Positions 38,101 through 46,045 of a stretch of DNA of 64,000 bases are shown piece by piece. Location: contig JAHFCF010000004.1 of assembly GCA_023249645.1 (NCBI GenBank), forward strand, positions 97,865 to 161,864, written 5' to 3'. Below the pieces are notes generated by a model that was not told where the DNA came from, did not search any database, and saw only the letters and a list, made by a program, of their open reading frames with translations. This DNA is from Elusimicrobiota bacterium (lineage in GTDB: Bacteria > Elusimicrobiota > Elusimicrobia > UBA1565 > UBA9628). The translations under genes were made by a program, and so were the position numbers. Within the stretch, counting starts at the first letter, position 1, and each line of letters begins with the position of its first letter.

Positions 38101-38796
38101 GAGCGTTTTCACGCGGAGCATGAATATCGGGATCTCTATCGAGAAAATAAGGTCGTGATGAGGGCGAGCCCCGCCCCGGATGCTCTGCTGGTCCCGCTGG
38201 CCCAGGACCATCTTCGTGTGGCCCAAAATGAGAGCGAGCCTCTGGATGCCCGCAACTTTGCCTGGTATGGCTACCGGAATCTATACGAGCAGGAAGATTC
38301 GGTCTTGAAAATCGCTGGTTTGCCGACTCCGGAAAAAGCACTTGTCCCGCTTGTTAAAGCCTATGCCCAGGTCATTTTGAATGGGGGAATCGATCTGGAA
38401 GAGCGCCTCGAGGCGTATGAAAAATATGAGGATTTGTATGATCGCGCGGAGAGGGGTGAGCTGCCGGCTTCTGGTCAGGTGACGGCTTCGCTCGCCGAAG
38501 ATCTGGCCCGTTTTGTTCTTGACAAGAAAAATCACCTAGGCGCGCGCATCGGCTATGGTGAGAAGTATTTTGATCTTTATAAATATCACCGGGCTTTGAT
38601 GCGGGAGCATATAAAGTCCGTTCTGGAACCGGTGCTCCTCCCGCTGGCCAAGGATCTGGTCCAGGCTCTTAAGGATAAGAGCATTGATGAGCATGACCGC
38701 CGACATTATCATGAAAAGTATACGAAGCTTTATTGGGATGTTTTGCGGGATTGCGGTTTGCCGAGTCCAGATGACTTGAACGTTGACTTGGGTTGA
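35182..38796 (+). CDS. Giant exported protein 2 with PARP-like ADP-ribosyltransferase signature and 49-residue repeats
   Basis: 1204 residues starting at ATG 35182, which overlaps the previous stop. The signal peptide has LLSASLVWASAGPTTLWA. Residues 30-560 are unrecognised. Residues about 575-705 resemble the ADP-ribosyltransferase fold: FYHGTASAENGLAIMRGGLF with His582, GRGAYSSQDLAVAQGYA with Tyr615, and NAEAVQF with Glu696, the H-Y-E pattern of PARP/diphtheria-toxin-type enzymes with similar spacing (33 and 81; PARP1 34 and 92). Residues about 705-1195 consist of roughly ten repeats of about 49 residues, with consensus GLPTPEKxLxPLAxD, then Rxxxxxx[YE]xYxxLY. The role as a toxin or surface enzyme is inference. 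Confidence 0.8.
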   Translation: MIKKILSILLSASLVWASAGPTTLWAGGQAASVPPALVSINSALNALPAGLQSRALNYLIHDGDDLQGLISAAQRVPPGPLGQPIDLARIDGAKNLINGLEDPQSPGGASAAQKLRSLAMVMGHFSALGADEQLRLNQAAGLLHARLPLPDQQKLDEKLLAWSRILGRFQEAPQAAAATRPLERASSPVPLAPYASHFDQEREFPKYFLPKEHRGSPAAEIPSDVVRQQAGLLAKAVASILRRVTLPVVPAGSSDAVMVRYFEYISPILKGQAAAELEIMASGGVVRTAIGYLYHLIHQRAVSDPEVSAEKVLREVLADTRDLSGLHVRGVGSDWDMLLRLPAELGAGKDALMGKLQAAALGVANSAEQNYGMREEEGAVKRGIFAVGDVKDYDQQTARSSGQGGSTIDLLAFDVAAGQFIEAPDHPGVVEDLVRGLASYVGPQTASSVEDSAKQTIRGLRLFLELPFLSFQDESLLREELSQMIKTVQEGGYMSSKARGQFDKMVRNARYGGAHNRFYRALPGSIESLVLTLVDKLRERENRVLVPEFVDHFPLEGRDGSELNGLPERLVQHGLPWARFYHGTASAENGLAIMRGGLFISKDAQGTAAHGRGAYSSQDLAVAQGYAGEHGVVFELGLKSDRRINILDWPAHQNDPEILAIAAKAEAAGRNVFEYLAREHGIDIILNTHILIENAEAVQFPAGFGGLIRTYAHAAQDRTKDLDLRLNAFEQYQNLYRYGLALKEPDLPALATGSDSLIEDLARALPAEKNLEKRLHYYQWYSRLYAGNPAMKQSGLPTPETLVVPMAQDWVHAAKDKTSSMRERLGKYETYLKLYQESPVLKQAGLASPDKVLIKLAADCAHAALAERYAFKDFAEYRSLYEADGHEAILKKTRLPSPKKVLIEIATSYLRQVQNKKRSLGDRRCNYKWYADAYQYGYGMDLASTGLPAPDKLILSLAREYVALIQDQGAHLNERFHAEHEYRDLYRENKVVMRASPAPDALLVPLAQDHLRVAQNESEPLDARNFAWYGYRNLYEQEDSVLKIAGLPTPEKALVPLVKAYAQVILNGGIDLEERLEAYEKYEDLYDRAERGELPASGQVTASLAEDLARFVLDKKNHLGARIGYGEKYFDLYKYHRALMREHIKSVLEPVLLPLAKDLVQALKDKSIDEHDRRHYHEKYTKLYWDVLRDCGLPSPDDLNVDLG

Positions 38797-38800
38797 CCAG

Positions 38801-41800
38801 ATGATGAAGAAAATATTCTCAACGCTTTTGTCTGCAATCCTGGTCTGGGGCTCGGTTGGGCCTCAGACCTTGTGGGCTGCCATGAAGCCCGTTGGGCCCG
38901 AGCACATCTGGAAATTCTCTCCTTTGCGCCCTGCTCCGATCAACCCTGTTGAATTCCAGCAGGCCTTTCTCGAATTGAGCGCGAAGGGACAATCGCAATT
39001 CCTTCCAGCTTACGGCGATTTCATCCGCGAAAATCCGCAGGCTTTGAAACACCCCGCTTGGCAGGGCTTCAAGGAAGCGCAGGGCATCTTGGCCGAGTTC
39101 TCCAAGCGGGCGGCAGGCTCCAAGCCCAGTCCGGAACAGGCTTATCAGGACATCGCGAGGCTGACACTGGCGCTTTTTTATCCGAACGCGCGTGAACAAT
39201 TTACAAGCGATCCTGCCGTCCCCTTGGAGACGGATGCCGATAAATTGAGTCTGTTGGGGGGGATACAGGGGCAGTACATCCCCGGTCTTTTCAGCGAGTC
39301 GATGGCTTACGATCACGACGTGATGCAGCTTCTGGATGATCAGGTGAAGCTTCGGCCGACGATTGAACAGATGGAATCCTATCGCGAATTGGCCCGACAT
39401 GCACCGCCCCTGCTGAGAGTCGAGGTCGCAGCCGGCCAAAATCAGAAGATCGTCGAGACAAGGATCGACCCCAAGGCTCTGCAGGAGTGGAGGGCGTCGT
39501 TTGCCGAGACTCTCAAGGCGCTTCCTGCCGGCGATGTGGGAACACATCTCAGAGAGGCTCTCCAAAAAACGCTCCGCTTCTCCGTGAACGATTTCTTGAC
39601 CGGCTTGATCAATACCTTGCCTGAGGCCAAGCGCTTGGAGATCCGCAATTCCGAGAAGGGAACTGCCCCGGGAGGCCGTCTTCCATGGATCTTAGAGTTT
39701 CTGGAACGCGAACTGCCCGACGATCTGGTCTCCCAGGGATTTAAGGCAGCCGCCTATGGTCTTGAGGCCGACAGATTGGAGAAAAAAGAGGCTCTGCGCA
39801 TGCTGGAAGACCAGCTGGCTGCGTCACGGAACGTATCAGAGAAGGAGGTTGTCAAGCTGGCGGCGCTTCACATGCTGCTTCAGGATTCCAACGGGCACAT
39901 TAAGGGAACTCGAGAGGAGCTCTTGGAACGCCTTGAGCGCGCCGATGAGGCGACGCTGGATCTGTTCGTCGATCCCGCAGTGGTGATCGGACAATGGAAC
40001 AGACTGTTGCTTTCATGCGGCATCCGCGCTAGTGAAAACATGAAAACAGCGGTGCTCAAGACCATCCAAAGGCAGGTCAAAGCCATCAAGTCGACTTCCG
40101 TGGAGAGCGCGGTTGAGATTTCCGGCACGCTCGTGCTGCAGGAAGTGACGTCCTTGATCGGCATTTTCCGCGGTTATGCGGGAGCGGATTGCTCTTCTCA
40201 CTTATCCTTCCCCTATCCCAACAGCCCCATGGAGAGGGTGTTCTTCATCTATGACGGCGCGGGGAAACTGAAGGGCTACGCGGCAGGCACCCTCGTCGAA
40301 GCCGCCCAAGGCTGTGCTTTGTACCTGCACACGATCAGCGGCAAGGAGATATCCGCCGGCGACGTGCATCTGATCCTTCACGGGCTTCACCAGGCGCTGG
40401 AAAGCCTGGGAGCCAAGAAGCTGGTTTTGCCTACGCCGGAGAGATTGAAGAAGTTCATCAATTTCTCGCGGATCAGAAACGTCCTGAAGTCCTTTCTCGA
40501 GGGCAAGGACAGTCTGGACCTGCGCTACTTGGATGGGGAGGTCCGCCAAGCGCTGGATGCCGTGGTCCGCAAACTGGTGGACGCTGAGATCCTTAAAACA
40601 AGGGACTATGAGTGGCGCGCAGTGCTGGACTCCGTTGCTTCCTACGATACGGCAAAAGCGAATAGTCGCGGCGTGGAGTTCGTCCCCAAGAAGCTCGATG
40701 GCGTTTCCAGCCAAGTCCAAAGCATCTTGCCGCAGCCCTATGCGACAAAAGAATTGAGCCAAGGGGAAGTTTTGCGCATGGCTTTGGATCTTGAGTATGT
40801 CGGTCGTGACGAGCAAGCCACCAGATTCATGCTGGCCGCAGGAGACGCGTCGGTTTATGAGAATACAGCGATGGCTCTGCAAAATTCGTATGGATCGCCT
40901 CTGGATGAATACATCCTTGCGAGAAACAAGGCGTTGGGCAACGACGGATTGAACATGGACGTTGAGCTTTTCAAGCAGAGATACTGGAACTGGTTTTATG
41001 GGGGTTGGTTCCAAGCGCCCGACGCGCTGAGCGCCCAGTGGGAGGATGTCTCTGTGGGTTATTTGAAGGAGATGCCCAGGCAAGGGAGAGGATGGAAGTA
41101 TGCCTTGAAATCAATCAAGGGACATATAGAGAAATCTAAGAAGCTGAAGAACTGGGCGGTCAGCCTCTTCTTTGAGAGGCTCAAGCAAACAGACCGCCAG
41201 AAGGAGCAGAAAGAAAAATTCAGCGATCTTGTCAATGCCAGGATACTGAGGCATATGCAAAAGGAGATCACCTTGGCGGCTCTTTCCATCGAGCTTCCTA
41301 TGTCCAGGTTGAACGGGCTGCTTGCTCTAGGTCCAGGCGCTTTGCACCAGGAGCTTATTCACTCCGATAAGAGAGTTAACGAAGCCGTTCTAGCCGGGCT
41401 TGAGGACGGTTCCATGACTCATCCGACGATGCATTTTATCGGACGTGAAAAGTTCTCAACCCCCGAGATCGTTTCCGTGCTTAAAAAACAATTGAATGAG
41501 GCGAAGGACTTGGAGACCGGCTACTGGGCTGCCATCACTTTGGCCCAGATCGGCGTTCGGGAAAAGGGGGACGAGAAGCGGCTGCTCGAGATCATCCAAT
41601 CTCGGGATGGTTGGGAACCCTCGCCTTCTCTCTCCTCCGCTGAAGATGATCCTGTTATGGGCGTAGAGGCGGCGAAGGCGCTGAAGAGTTTGGGACTTTC
41701 CAAGGAGAAGGCATTTGTATTTCTCAAAAAACGCTACCCGTTTGAGCAGGGTCAGTTTACACGCGGGATATTCGCGCGTGGGCCGAAAGAGCAATCGTTG

Positions 41801-42190
41801 GCGTTGTCTCTGCTTCTTGCGGTTTCCAATAAGGATGAGGATGTCTTGGAAAAGATCAGGCGCTTCGCGGATGAGGCTGATGGCCCGGCCCGCTTGGACG
41901 CCTCTCTGGCCTTGATAGAAGAGAATTCGCGCTTTGAGCATGAGCAGGAGACTCTGACACGGTTTGTACGCAGCATGGATTCCTTAGGGTTTGGCAAATC
42001 TATAAAAACGCCTGCGAGATTAGACGCCATTAACAGGCTCGAAGAGTTGGCGCCCAAAAATCCGTTGGCGTTTAAGGCGCTTGAGGAGCTTTCGGATAAT
42101 TTTTCGTATACAAGCACAGATGATTTGATTTTGGTATTGCAGTCCACTCTTCACCAGGCCCTTGCCAATATCCGAAGGAAGGCTCCTTAG
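38801..42190 (+). CDS. Giant exported protein 3 (paralogue of giant 1)
   Basis: 1129 residues (ATG 38801 or 38804), beginning 4 bp after giant 2. The signal peptide reads KKIFSTLLSAILVWGSVGPQ and ends TLWAA. It is clearly homologous to giant protein 1 through the whole length (LELSAKGQSQFLPAYGDFI, YRELARHAPPLLRVEV, DFLTGLINTLPEAKRLEI, DCSS...PMER, LHTISGKEISAGDVHLILHG). It has only one copy of the HEAT-like unit that is doubled in giant 1. The two paralogues flanking the ADP-ribosyltransferase-like protein suggest that the three products work together. No catalytic motif can be named with confidence. Confidence 0.85.
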   Translation: MMKKIFSTLLSAILVWGSVGPQTLWAAMKPVGPEHIWKFSPLRPAPINPVEFQQAFLELSAKGQSQFLPAYGDFIRENPQALKHPAWQGFKEAQGILAEFSKRAAGSKPSPEQAYQDIARLTLALFYPNAREQFTSDPAVPLETDADKLSLLGGIQGQYIPGLFSESMAYDHDVMQLLDDQVKLRPTIEQMESYRELARHAPPLLRVEVAAGQNQKIVETRIDPKALQEWRASFAETLKALPAGDVGTHLREALQKTLRFSVNDFLTGLINTLPEAKRLEIRNSEKGTAPGGRLPWILEFLERELPDDLVSQGFKAAAYGLEADRLEKKEALRMLEDQLAASRNVSEKEVVKLAALHMLLQDSNGHIKGTREELLERLERADEATLDLFVDPAVVIGQWNRLLLSCGIRASENMKTAVLKTIQRQVKAIKSTSVESAVEISGTLVLQEVTSLIGIFRGYAGADCSSHLSFPYPNSPMERVFFIYDGAGKLKGYAAGTLVEAAQGCALYLHTISGKEISAGDVHLILHGLHQALESLGAKKLVLPTPERLKKFINFSRIRNVLKSFLEGKDSLDLRYLDGEVRQALDAVVRKLVDAEILKTRDYEWRAVLDSVASYDTAKANSRGVEFVPKKLDGVSSQVQSILPQPYATKELSQGEVLRMALDLEYVGRDEQATRFMLAAGDASVYENTAMALQNSYGSPLDEYILARNKALGNDGLNMDVELFKQRYWNWFYGGWFQAPDALSAQWEDVSVGYLKEMPRQGRGWKYALKSIKGHIEKSKKLKNWAVSLFFERLKQTDRQKEQKEKFSDLVNARILRHMQKEITLAALSIELPMSRLNGLLALGPGALHQELIHSDKRVNEAVLAGLEDGSMTHPTMHFIGREKFSTPEIVSVLKKQLNEAKDLETGYWAAITLAQIGVREKGDEKRLLEIIQSRDGWEPSPSLSSAEDDPVMGVEAAKALKSLGLSKEKAFVFLKKRYPFEQGQFTRGIFARGPKEQSLALSLLLAVSNKDEDVLEKIRRFADEADGPARLDASLALIEENSRFEHEQETLTRFVRSMDSLGFGKSIKTPARLDAINRLEELAPKNPLAFKALEELSDNFSYTSTDDLILVLQSTLHQALANIRRKAP

Positions 42191-42213
42191 AGTCTTTCTG
42201 ATCCTCCCAAATG

Positions 42214-42225
42214 GGCCTTTAGACC
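42214..42225 (+). promoter_or_regulatory. Single GGNC-N4-GNCC site upstream of the M23 operon
   Basis: GGCCTTTAGACC fits the consensus of arrays A-D but stands alone; the position 24 bp upstream holds only a weak match. It lies 45 bp before the leader-peptide start at 42259. Membership in the regulon is uncertain, and it may instead belong to the 3' region of the giant-protein operon. Confidence 0.4.
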
Positions 42226-42258
42226 TGGAAAATTTTCGCCAAAGGAGAGGCTTAAAAT

Positions 42259-42312
42259 ATGAATTTCTGGACAACCAGCGGCGAAGTTCTGTATAACATC
42301 TGCTCGGCTTGA
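42259..42312 (+). CDS. 17-residue leader peptide overlapping the TTG start of the M23 gene
   Basis: ATG 42259 is preceded by a strong Shine-Dalgarno AAAGGAGAGG (42241-42250) at 8-base spacing and encodes MNFWTTSGEVLYNICSA, then TGA. The TGA (42310-42312) overlaps the TTG start of the peptidase gene (42309), which itself lacks a Shine-Dalgarno sequence. This looks like a translational-coupling leader. Alternatively only the ribosome-loading function matters and the peptide is incidental. Confidence 0.55.
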   Translation: MNFWTTSGEVLYNICSA

Positions 42313-43256
42313 AGAAAAAACTCAAAGAATTCCTGGGCCAAAAGATCACCTTCCTGGTGATCCCCTCCGCCCTCTGGCGGCCGCGGCGCCTGCAGTGCAG
42401 CGCGGCCTTCGCGCTTTTCTGCCTGTTCTTGTGGACCGGCGTCACCATTTGGGCGGGTTATCTCTCCGGCCGCCATGTCGACTACTGGATCACCAAGGCC
42501 GACAACCAGGTGATGCTGGCCAAGCTGGGCTCCCTGGCCCAGGAGATGGATCGCGCGCGCGAAGTCATCGACGTGGCGCGATCCACGGACCGTCAGCTCC
42601 GCATGCTCTTAAGCCTTTCTCGGCGCGAGGACATCCTGGCCCACGAGCCGGTCGTGGGCGGCCCGAGCGCCTCCGACCGCCTGAGCCTGAGACGCTTTCT
42701 CTCTCTGGAGCCCTCAAGCATCCGCCAGGCCGATTGGCACCGGCAGATCGAGGGCCTGCGCGAGGAGTCCCGCAAGCGCCTGGCCAGCTTCCAGGAGATC
42801 GCCTGGTACATCGGCAATCAGCGCGCGCTCATGGCTGCTACGCCGAGCCTCTGGCCGACCGCGGGCCAAGTGACATCGCTCTTCGGCTACCGTCTGTCCC
42901 CCATGCAGCGCTCCGAGGGCGACGAGGGCGAGTACCATCAGGGCGTCGACATCGCCAACAAGCCCGACACCCTCATCTACGCCACGGGCAGCGGCACGGT
43001 GCGCTACGCCGGCTGGTCCTCCGGCTACGGCCAGATGGTCGTCATCGACCATGGCTACGGCATCTCCACACTTTACGCCCATGCCTCCAAGACCCTGGTC
43101 AAGACCGGCGAGGCCGTCAGCCGCGGGCAGGTCATCGCCTACATGGGAACCTCCGGGCATTCGACGGGCGCGCATCTCCACTATGAGATCTGGCGGGGCG
43201 GCCGGCCGGTCAATCCCATGGCCTTCCTTAAGGTGCGATCGGTCCGGGAGAATTGA
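42309..43256 (+). CDS. M23 family metallopeptidase (LytM domain) with membrane anchor
   Basis: 315 residues from a TTG start coupled to the leader peptide. One TM helix (residues about 30-55) is followed by a short coiled coil (about 60-175). The LytM domain carries zinc ligands His210 and Asp214 (YHQGVDIA) and His289-x-His291 (HLHYEI), all present, so it should be an active peptidoglycan endopeptidase in the periplasm. It heads a cluster with a bactofilin; this M23/bactofilin pairing is common and is linked to local control of cell-wall synthesis and cell shape. Confidence 0.93.
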   Translation: MKKKLKEFLGQKITFLVIPSALWRPRRLQCSAAFALFCLFLWTGVTIWAGYLSGRHVDYWITKADNQVMLAKLGSLAQEMDRAREVIDVARSTDRQLRMLLSLSRREDILAHEPVVGGPSASDRLSLRRFLSLEPSSIRQADWHRQIEGLREESRKRLASFQEIAWYIGNQRALMAATPSLWPTAGQVTSLFGYRLSPMQRSEGDEGEYHQGVDIANKPDTLIYATGSGTVRYAGWSSGYGQMVVIDHGYGISTLYAHASKTLVKTGEAVSRGQVIAYMGTSGHSTGAHLHYEIWRGGRPVNPMAFLKVRSVREN

Positions 43257-43257
43257 C

Positions 43258-43629
43258 ATGTTCAACCGCCAGGGCGTGAAGCTCGCGGGCGCCGAGTCCA
43301 TGACCTTGATCGGCGAGGACGCGGTCGTGCATGGGACGCTCTCGGTCAAGGGCTCCTTGCGCGTGGAGGGCATGGTCGAGGGAGACATCGCCGACGCCGT
43401 GACGGTGGAGATCGGCAAGAAAGGCCGCGTGAAGGGCAACGTCGCCGCCGAGACGGTCTCGGTGGCGGGCGAGCTGGTGGGAGACGTGTGTGCTTCCCGG
43501 CGCGTGGCGATCCTGGCCCAGGCGCGGCTGGCCGGCAACATCCGCGCCCACTCCCTGCGGGTGGAAGAGGGCGCCATCTTCGAGGGTTCGTGCTCCATGC
43601 GCTCCATGGAAGGGGAGGGCCGGCCATGA
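43258..43629 (+). CDS. Bactofilin (DUF583 polymer-forming cytoskeletal protein)
   Basis: 123 residues from ATG 43258, after GGGAG at 43246. The centre is the right-handed beta-helix typical of bactofilins, with strand repeats such as VVHGTLSVKGSLRVEGMVEG and KGRVKGNVAAETVSVAGELVG, and short tails. Bactofilins self-assemble into membrane-associated filaments that recruit cell-wall enzymes. The M23 gene ends 1 bp upstream and the following gene overlaps by ATGA. Confidence 0.95.
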   Translation: MFNRQGVKLAGAESMTLIGEDAVVHGTLSVKGSLRVEGMVEGDIADAVTVEIGKKGRVKGNVAAETVSVAGELVGDVCASRRVAILAQARLAGNIRAHSLRVEEGAIFEGSCSMRSMEGEGRP

Positions 43630-44327
43630 TCTCTTTTCTTCGCCGCTACCGCAAGGCGCTCTTCATCTCCACCATCGCGATCTTCCTTCTCGGCACCTTT
43701 GTGGGCTTGGGCGGCTATCTCTTCACCAGCCGCGACACCGGCCAGGCCGTGGCCTCGGTCGGCTCGACCAAGATCCCCTACATGCGCTTCATCTCCCGGG
43801 TCAACCAGTACGCCGATGCCGTGCGCAGCCGCGGCGGCGAGGTGACGGACGCCCAGCTCAAGGCCCTGAAGTTCGAGATGATGCGCGACATGATCGTCGA
43901 CGAACTCCTCCAGCTCAAGGCCGACGAGCTGGGTCTTCAGGTCACCGACGAGGAGCTGGCGCGCGACGTGCGCGGAACTGCGGCCTTCCAGTCCGGGGGC
44001 CAATTCAGCCCCCAGGCCTATGCCCACGCCCTGCGCACCCTGCACGACACGACCCAGGGCTACGAGGAGACGCGCCGCAACGCGATCAAGGCCGGCCGGC
44101 TCAAGCAGCTCCTCTATCAGGCTGCCAAGACCTCCCCGGCGGAGCTCCAAGAGCTCTACGCCAAGGAGCACAAGGGCAGCCTCAAGGGCTACGAGAAGCA
44201 GAAGGACGCCTTCGCGTCCCAGGTGCGCCAAACGCGGGCCTTGGACCTCATCAACTTCCTCTTGCGCCAGCTCTCCGGTCAGGTGGAGGTCCGCACTTAC
44301 CTCGACCAGCGGGAAGGCGGCCAGTAA
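43626..44327 (+). CDS. SurA/PpiD N-terminal-like periplasmic chaperone protein
   Basis: A 233-residue protein with an N-terminal TM helix (ALFISTIAIFLLGTFVGLGGY) and a helical SurA_N-type domain (VGSTKIPYMRFISRVNQ, MMRDMIVDELLQLKADELGL, VTDEELARDV). No parvulin or FKBP prolyl-isomerase domain follows; the C-terminus is a short helix. It resembles truncated PpiD-like membrane chaperones. ATG 43626 overlaps the bactofilin stop, so it belongs to the M23/bactofilin operon. Confidence 0.8.
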   Translation: MISFLRRYRKALFISTIAIFLLGTFVGLGGYLFTSRDTGQAVASVGSTKIPYMRFISRVNQYADAVRSRGGEVTDAQLKALKFEMMRDMIVDELLQLKADELGLQVTDEELARDVRGTAAFQSGGQFSPQAYAHALRTLHDTTQGYEETRRNAIKAGRLKQLLYQAAKTSPAELQELYAKEHKGSLKGYEKQKDAFASQVRQTRALDLINFLLRQLSGQVEVRTYLDQREGGQ

Positions 44328-44334
44328 GGCCCTG

Positions 44335-45270
44335 ATGCCTTCCATCGTCGTGGTCGGTTCCGTGGCCCTGGATTCCGTGCGCACCCTCTGGGGGGAGAGC
44401 ACGGAGGCTTTGGGCGGCTCGGCCGTCTTTTTTTCCCTCGCGGCCAGGCATTTCTCCCGGGTCTCTATCGTCGGCGTTGTCGGCAGGGATTTTCCCCAGG
44501 CGCATCGCCGCATGCTGGCGCAGAAGGGCATCGACCTTTCAGGCTTGAAGGCCATCCCGGGCAAGACCTTCCGTTGGGTGGGCAAGTTCGGCAAAGACCT
44601 CTCCGATGCCAAGACCCTGGCCACGCACCTCAACGTCTTCGCCCGGTTCAAGCCCAAACTCACCGCGCTGCAGCGCAAGTCCCGCGTCGTGTTTTTGGCC
44701 AATATCGACCCTGACCTGCAGACTTCTGTGCTCGATCAGATGGAGAAGCCCTCCTTGGTCGCCTGCGATACCATGAACTATTGGATCCGCTCCAAGCCCG
44801 AGGCTTTGCGCAGGATCCTCGCGCGCGTCCATGTCTTTTTTGTCAATGAAGAGGAGGCCAAGATCCTCTCCCGGCAGCCCACGGCCCTGCAGGCGGCATG
44901 CGTCATCTCCCACTGGGGCCCGTCCGTCGTGGTGATCAAACGGGGCGAGCACGGCGCCCTGATGAAGGCGGGAGGACGCTTCTACCCTTTCCCGGCCTAT
45001 CCCGTGGAGTCGGTCAAGGACCCCACGGGCGCGGGCGACACCTTCGCCGGAGGCTTCATGGGATATTTGGCCTCTGTCGGGGGCGGCCACGGGGATGTCC
45101 GCCATTTGAAGCGCGCGGTGCTCTATGGTTCGGTCTTGGCATCCTTCAACGTGGAGGATTTCAGCACGAAGCGCTTGGAGGCTCTCAGGCGGCCTGTCCT
45201 GGACGAACGCATGGCTGATTTCGTCGATTCGCTGCAGGTGAGTTCCAACGGCTTTCCTCGAAAACGCTGA
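44335..45270 (+). CDS. PfkB-family carbohydrate/nucleoside kinase
   Basis: A 311-residue ribokinase-fold protein. It has the N-terminal strand and glycine pair (VVGSVALDS, ALGGSAVFFSLAARH) and the PfkB signature DPTGAGDTFAGGFMGYLA with the catalytic Asp and anion hole. The specific sugar or nucleoside substrate cannot be assigned. ATG 44335 is 8 bp after the chaperone gene; the long frame further upstream runs inside that gene and is spurious. Confidence 0.9.
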   Translation: MPSIVVVGSVALDSVRTLWGESTEALGGSAVFFSLAARHFSRVSIVGVVGRDFPQAHRRMLAQKGIDLSGLKAIPGKTFRWVGKFGKDLSDAKTLATHLNVFARFKPKLTALQRKSRVVFLANIDPDLQTSVLDQMEKPSLVACDTMNYWIRSKPEALRRILARVHVFFVNEEEAKILSRQPTALQAACVISHWGPSVVVIKRGEHGALMKAGGRFYPFPAYPVESVKDPTGAGDTFAGGFMGYLASVGGGHGDVRHLKRAVLYGSVLASFNVEDFSTKRLEALRRPVLDERMADFVDSLQVSSNGFPRKR

Positions 45271-45276
45271 CCGGCT

Positions 45277-46035
45277 GTGGTGAAAACAATCCTTCTTCTC
45301 TCGTGCGGATTCTTGATCGGCTCGGCTTTTGCCGCCGAGCCGGCGAGCCAGCCGCGCATCGCCGTTGTCATCGATGATTTCGGCCTCACCTATCCCAAGA
45401 ACGCGAAGGATGAGGAATGGATGGCCTTGGATTTTCCGATCACCTTCGCGGTCATGCCCGAGTCGCCGCGCACGAAGCAGGCGGCTGCCGCGACCCAGGC
45501 GGCCGGTCATGAGCTCATCATCCATTTTCCCTTCGATCCTTTTCTGAGGCTCGAAATGCCCAAGGACCGCGTTTCTTCGTCGGACCTGGACCAGGTTAGG
45601 AAGCTTCTAGCCAAATCCTTGAGGGATATCCCGGGAGCTGTCGGCTTGAATAATCATCGATCCTATAAAGCGACCGCCAATCGGCCTCTCATGGCGGCCT
45701 TCATGGCGGAGCTCAAGGGGAAGGGCTTCTATTTCTTGGACAGCCATGTCTCCGGCAAGAGCGTGGCCTGCGGCGAGGCCAGGAAGGCCGGGCTGCGCGC
45801 GGCGGTCAACTCGCTTTTCCTCGAAGAGCCGGGGCATTACAACGACAAGGATTTCTGCGTGCGCATGCTGAGGCGCGTTGCCGGTTTTGCGCGCAAGAAC
45901 GGCTCAGCTGTCGTCATCGGCCACCATTACTACCGCGGCACGCTATCCTGTATTAAGGAAGAGGTCCCCAGGCTCCAGGCCGAGGGCTTCGACTTCGTCT
46001 TCGCTTCCGCTCTGGCGGTGCCAGGCAGTCACTAA
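45277..46035 (+). CDS. Divergent polysaccharide deacetylase family protein (YibQ/DUF610)
   Basis: A 252-residue exported protein (GTG start at 45277 or 45280; signal peptide ending AFAAEP). It shows the family strands IAVVIDDFGL, FPITFAVMPESPRT, HELIIHFPFDP, VGLNNHRSY and YFLDSHVS. It belongs to the NodB-like barrel superfamily, but the metal site is altered relative to true deacetylases, so the activity is uncertain. The last residues AVPGSH are encoded by the 29-bp repeat at 46017. Confidence 0.88.
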   Translation: MVKTILLLSCGFLIGSAFAAEPASQPRIAVVIDDFGLTYPKNAKDEEWMALDFPITFAVMPESPRTKQAAAATQAAGHELIIHFPFDPFLRLEMPKDRVSSSDLDQVRKLLAKSLRDIPGAVGLNNHRSYKATANRPLMAAFMAELKGKGFYFLDSHVSGKSVACGEARKAGLRAAVNSLFLEEPGHYNDKDFCVRMLRRVAGFARKNGSAVVIGHHYYRGTLSCIKEEVPRLQAEGFDFVFASALAVPGSH

Positions 46036-46045
46036 TGACACTTAT
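46017..46045. repeat. 29-bp gene-end repeat, copy 2
   Basis: Begins GGTGCCAGGCAGTCAC and differs from the copy at 26299-26327 at three positions. It contains the stop codon of the deacetylase gene and, on the other strand, that of the membrane-protein gene at 46042. Confidence 0.75.

Noticed and set aside
37294..38766. CRISPR-like or DNA tandem repeat because of the periodic protein units
   Set aside because: The period is only at protein level; the DNA units are strongly diverged and in frame in a coding sequence.
42714..44702. 662-codon minus-strand frame over the M23/bactofilin operon
   Set aside because: Covers four well-supported forward genes; no recognisable motifs.
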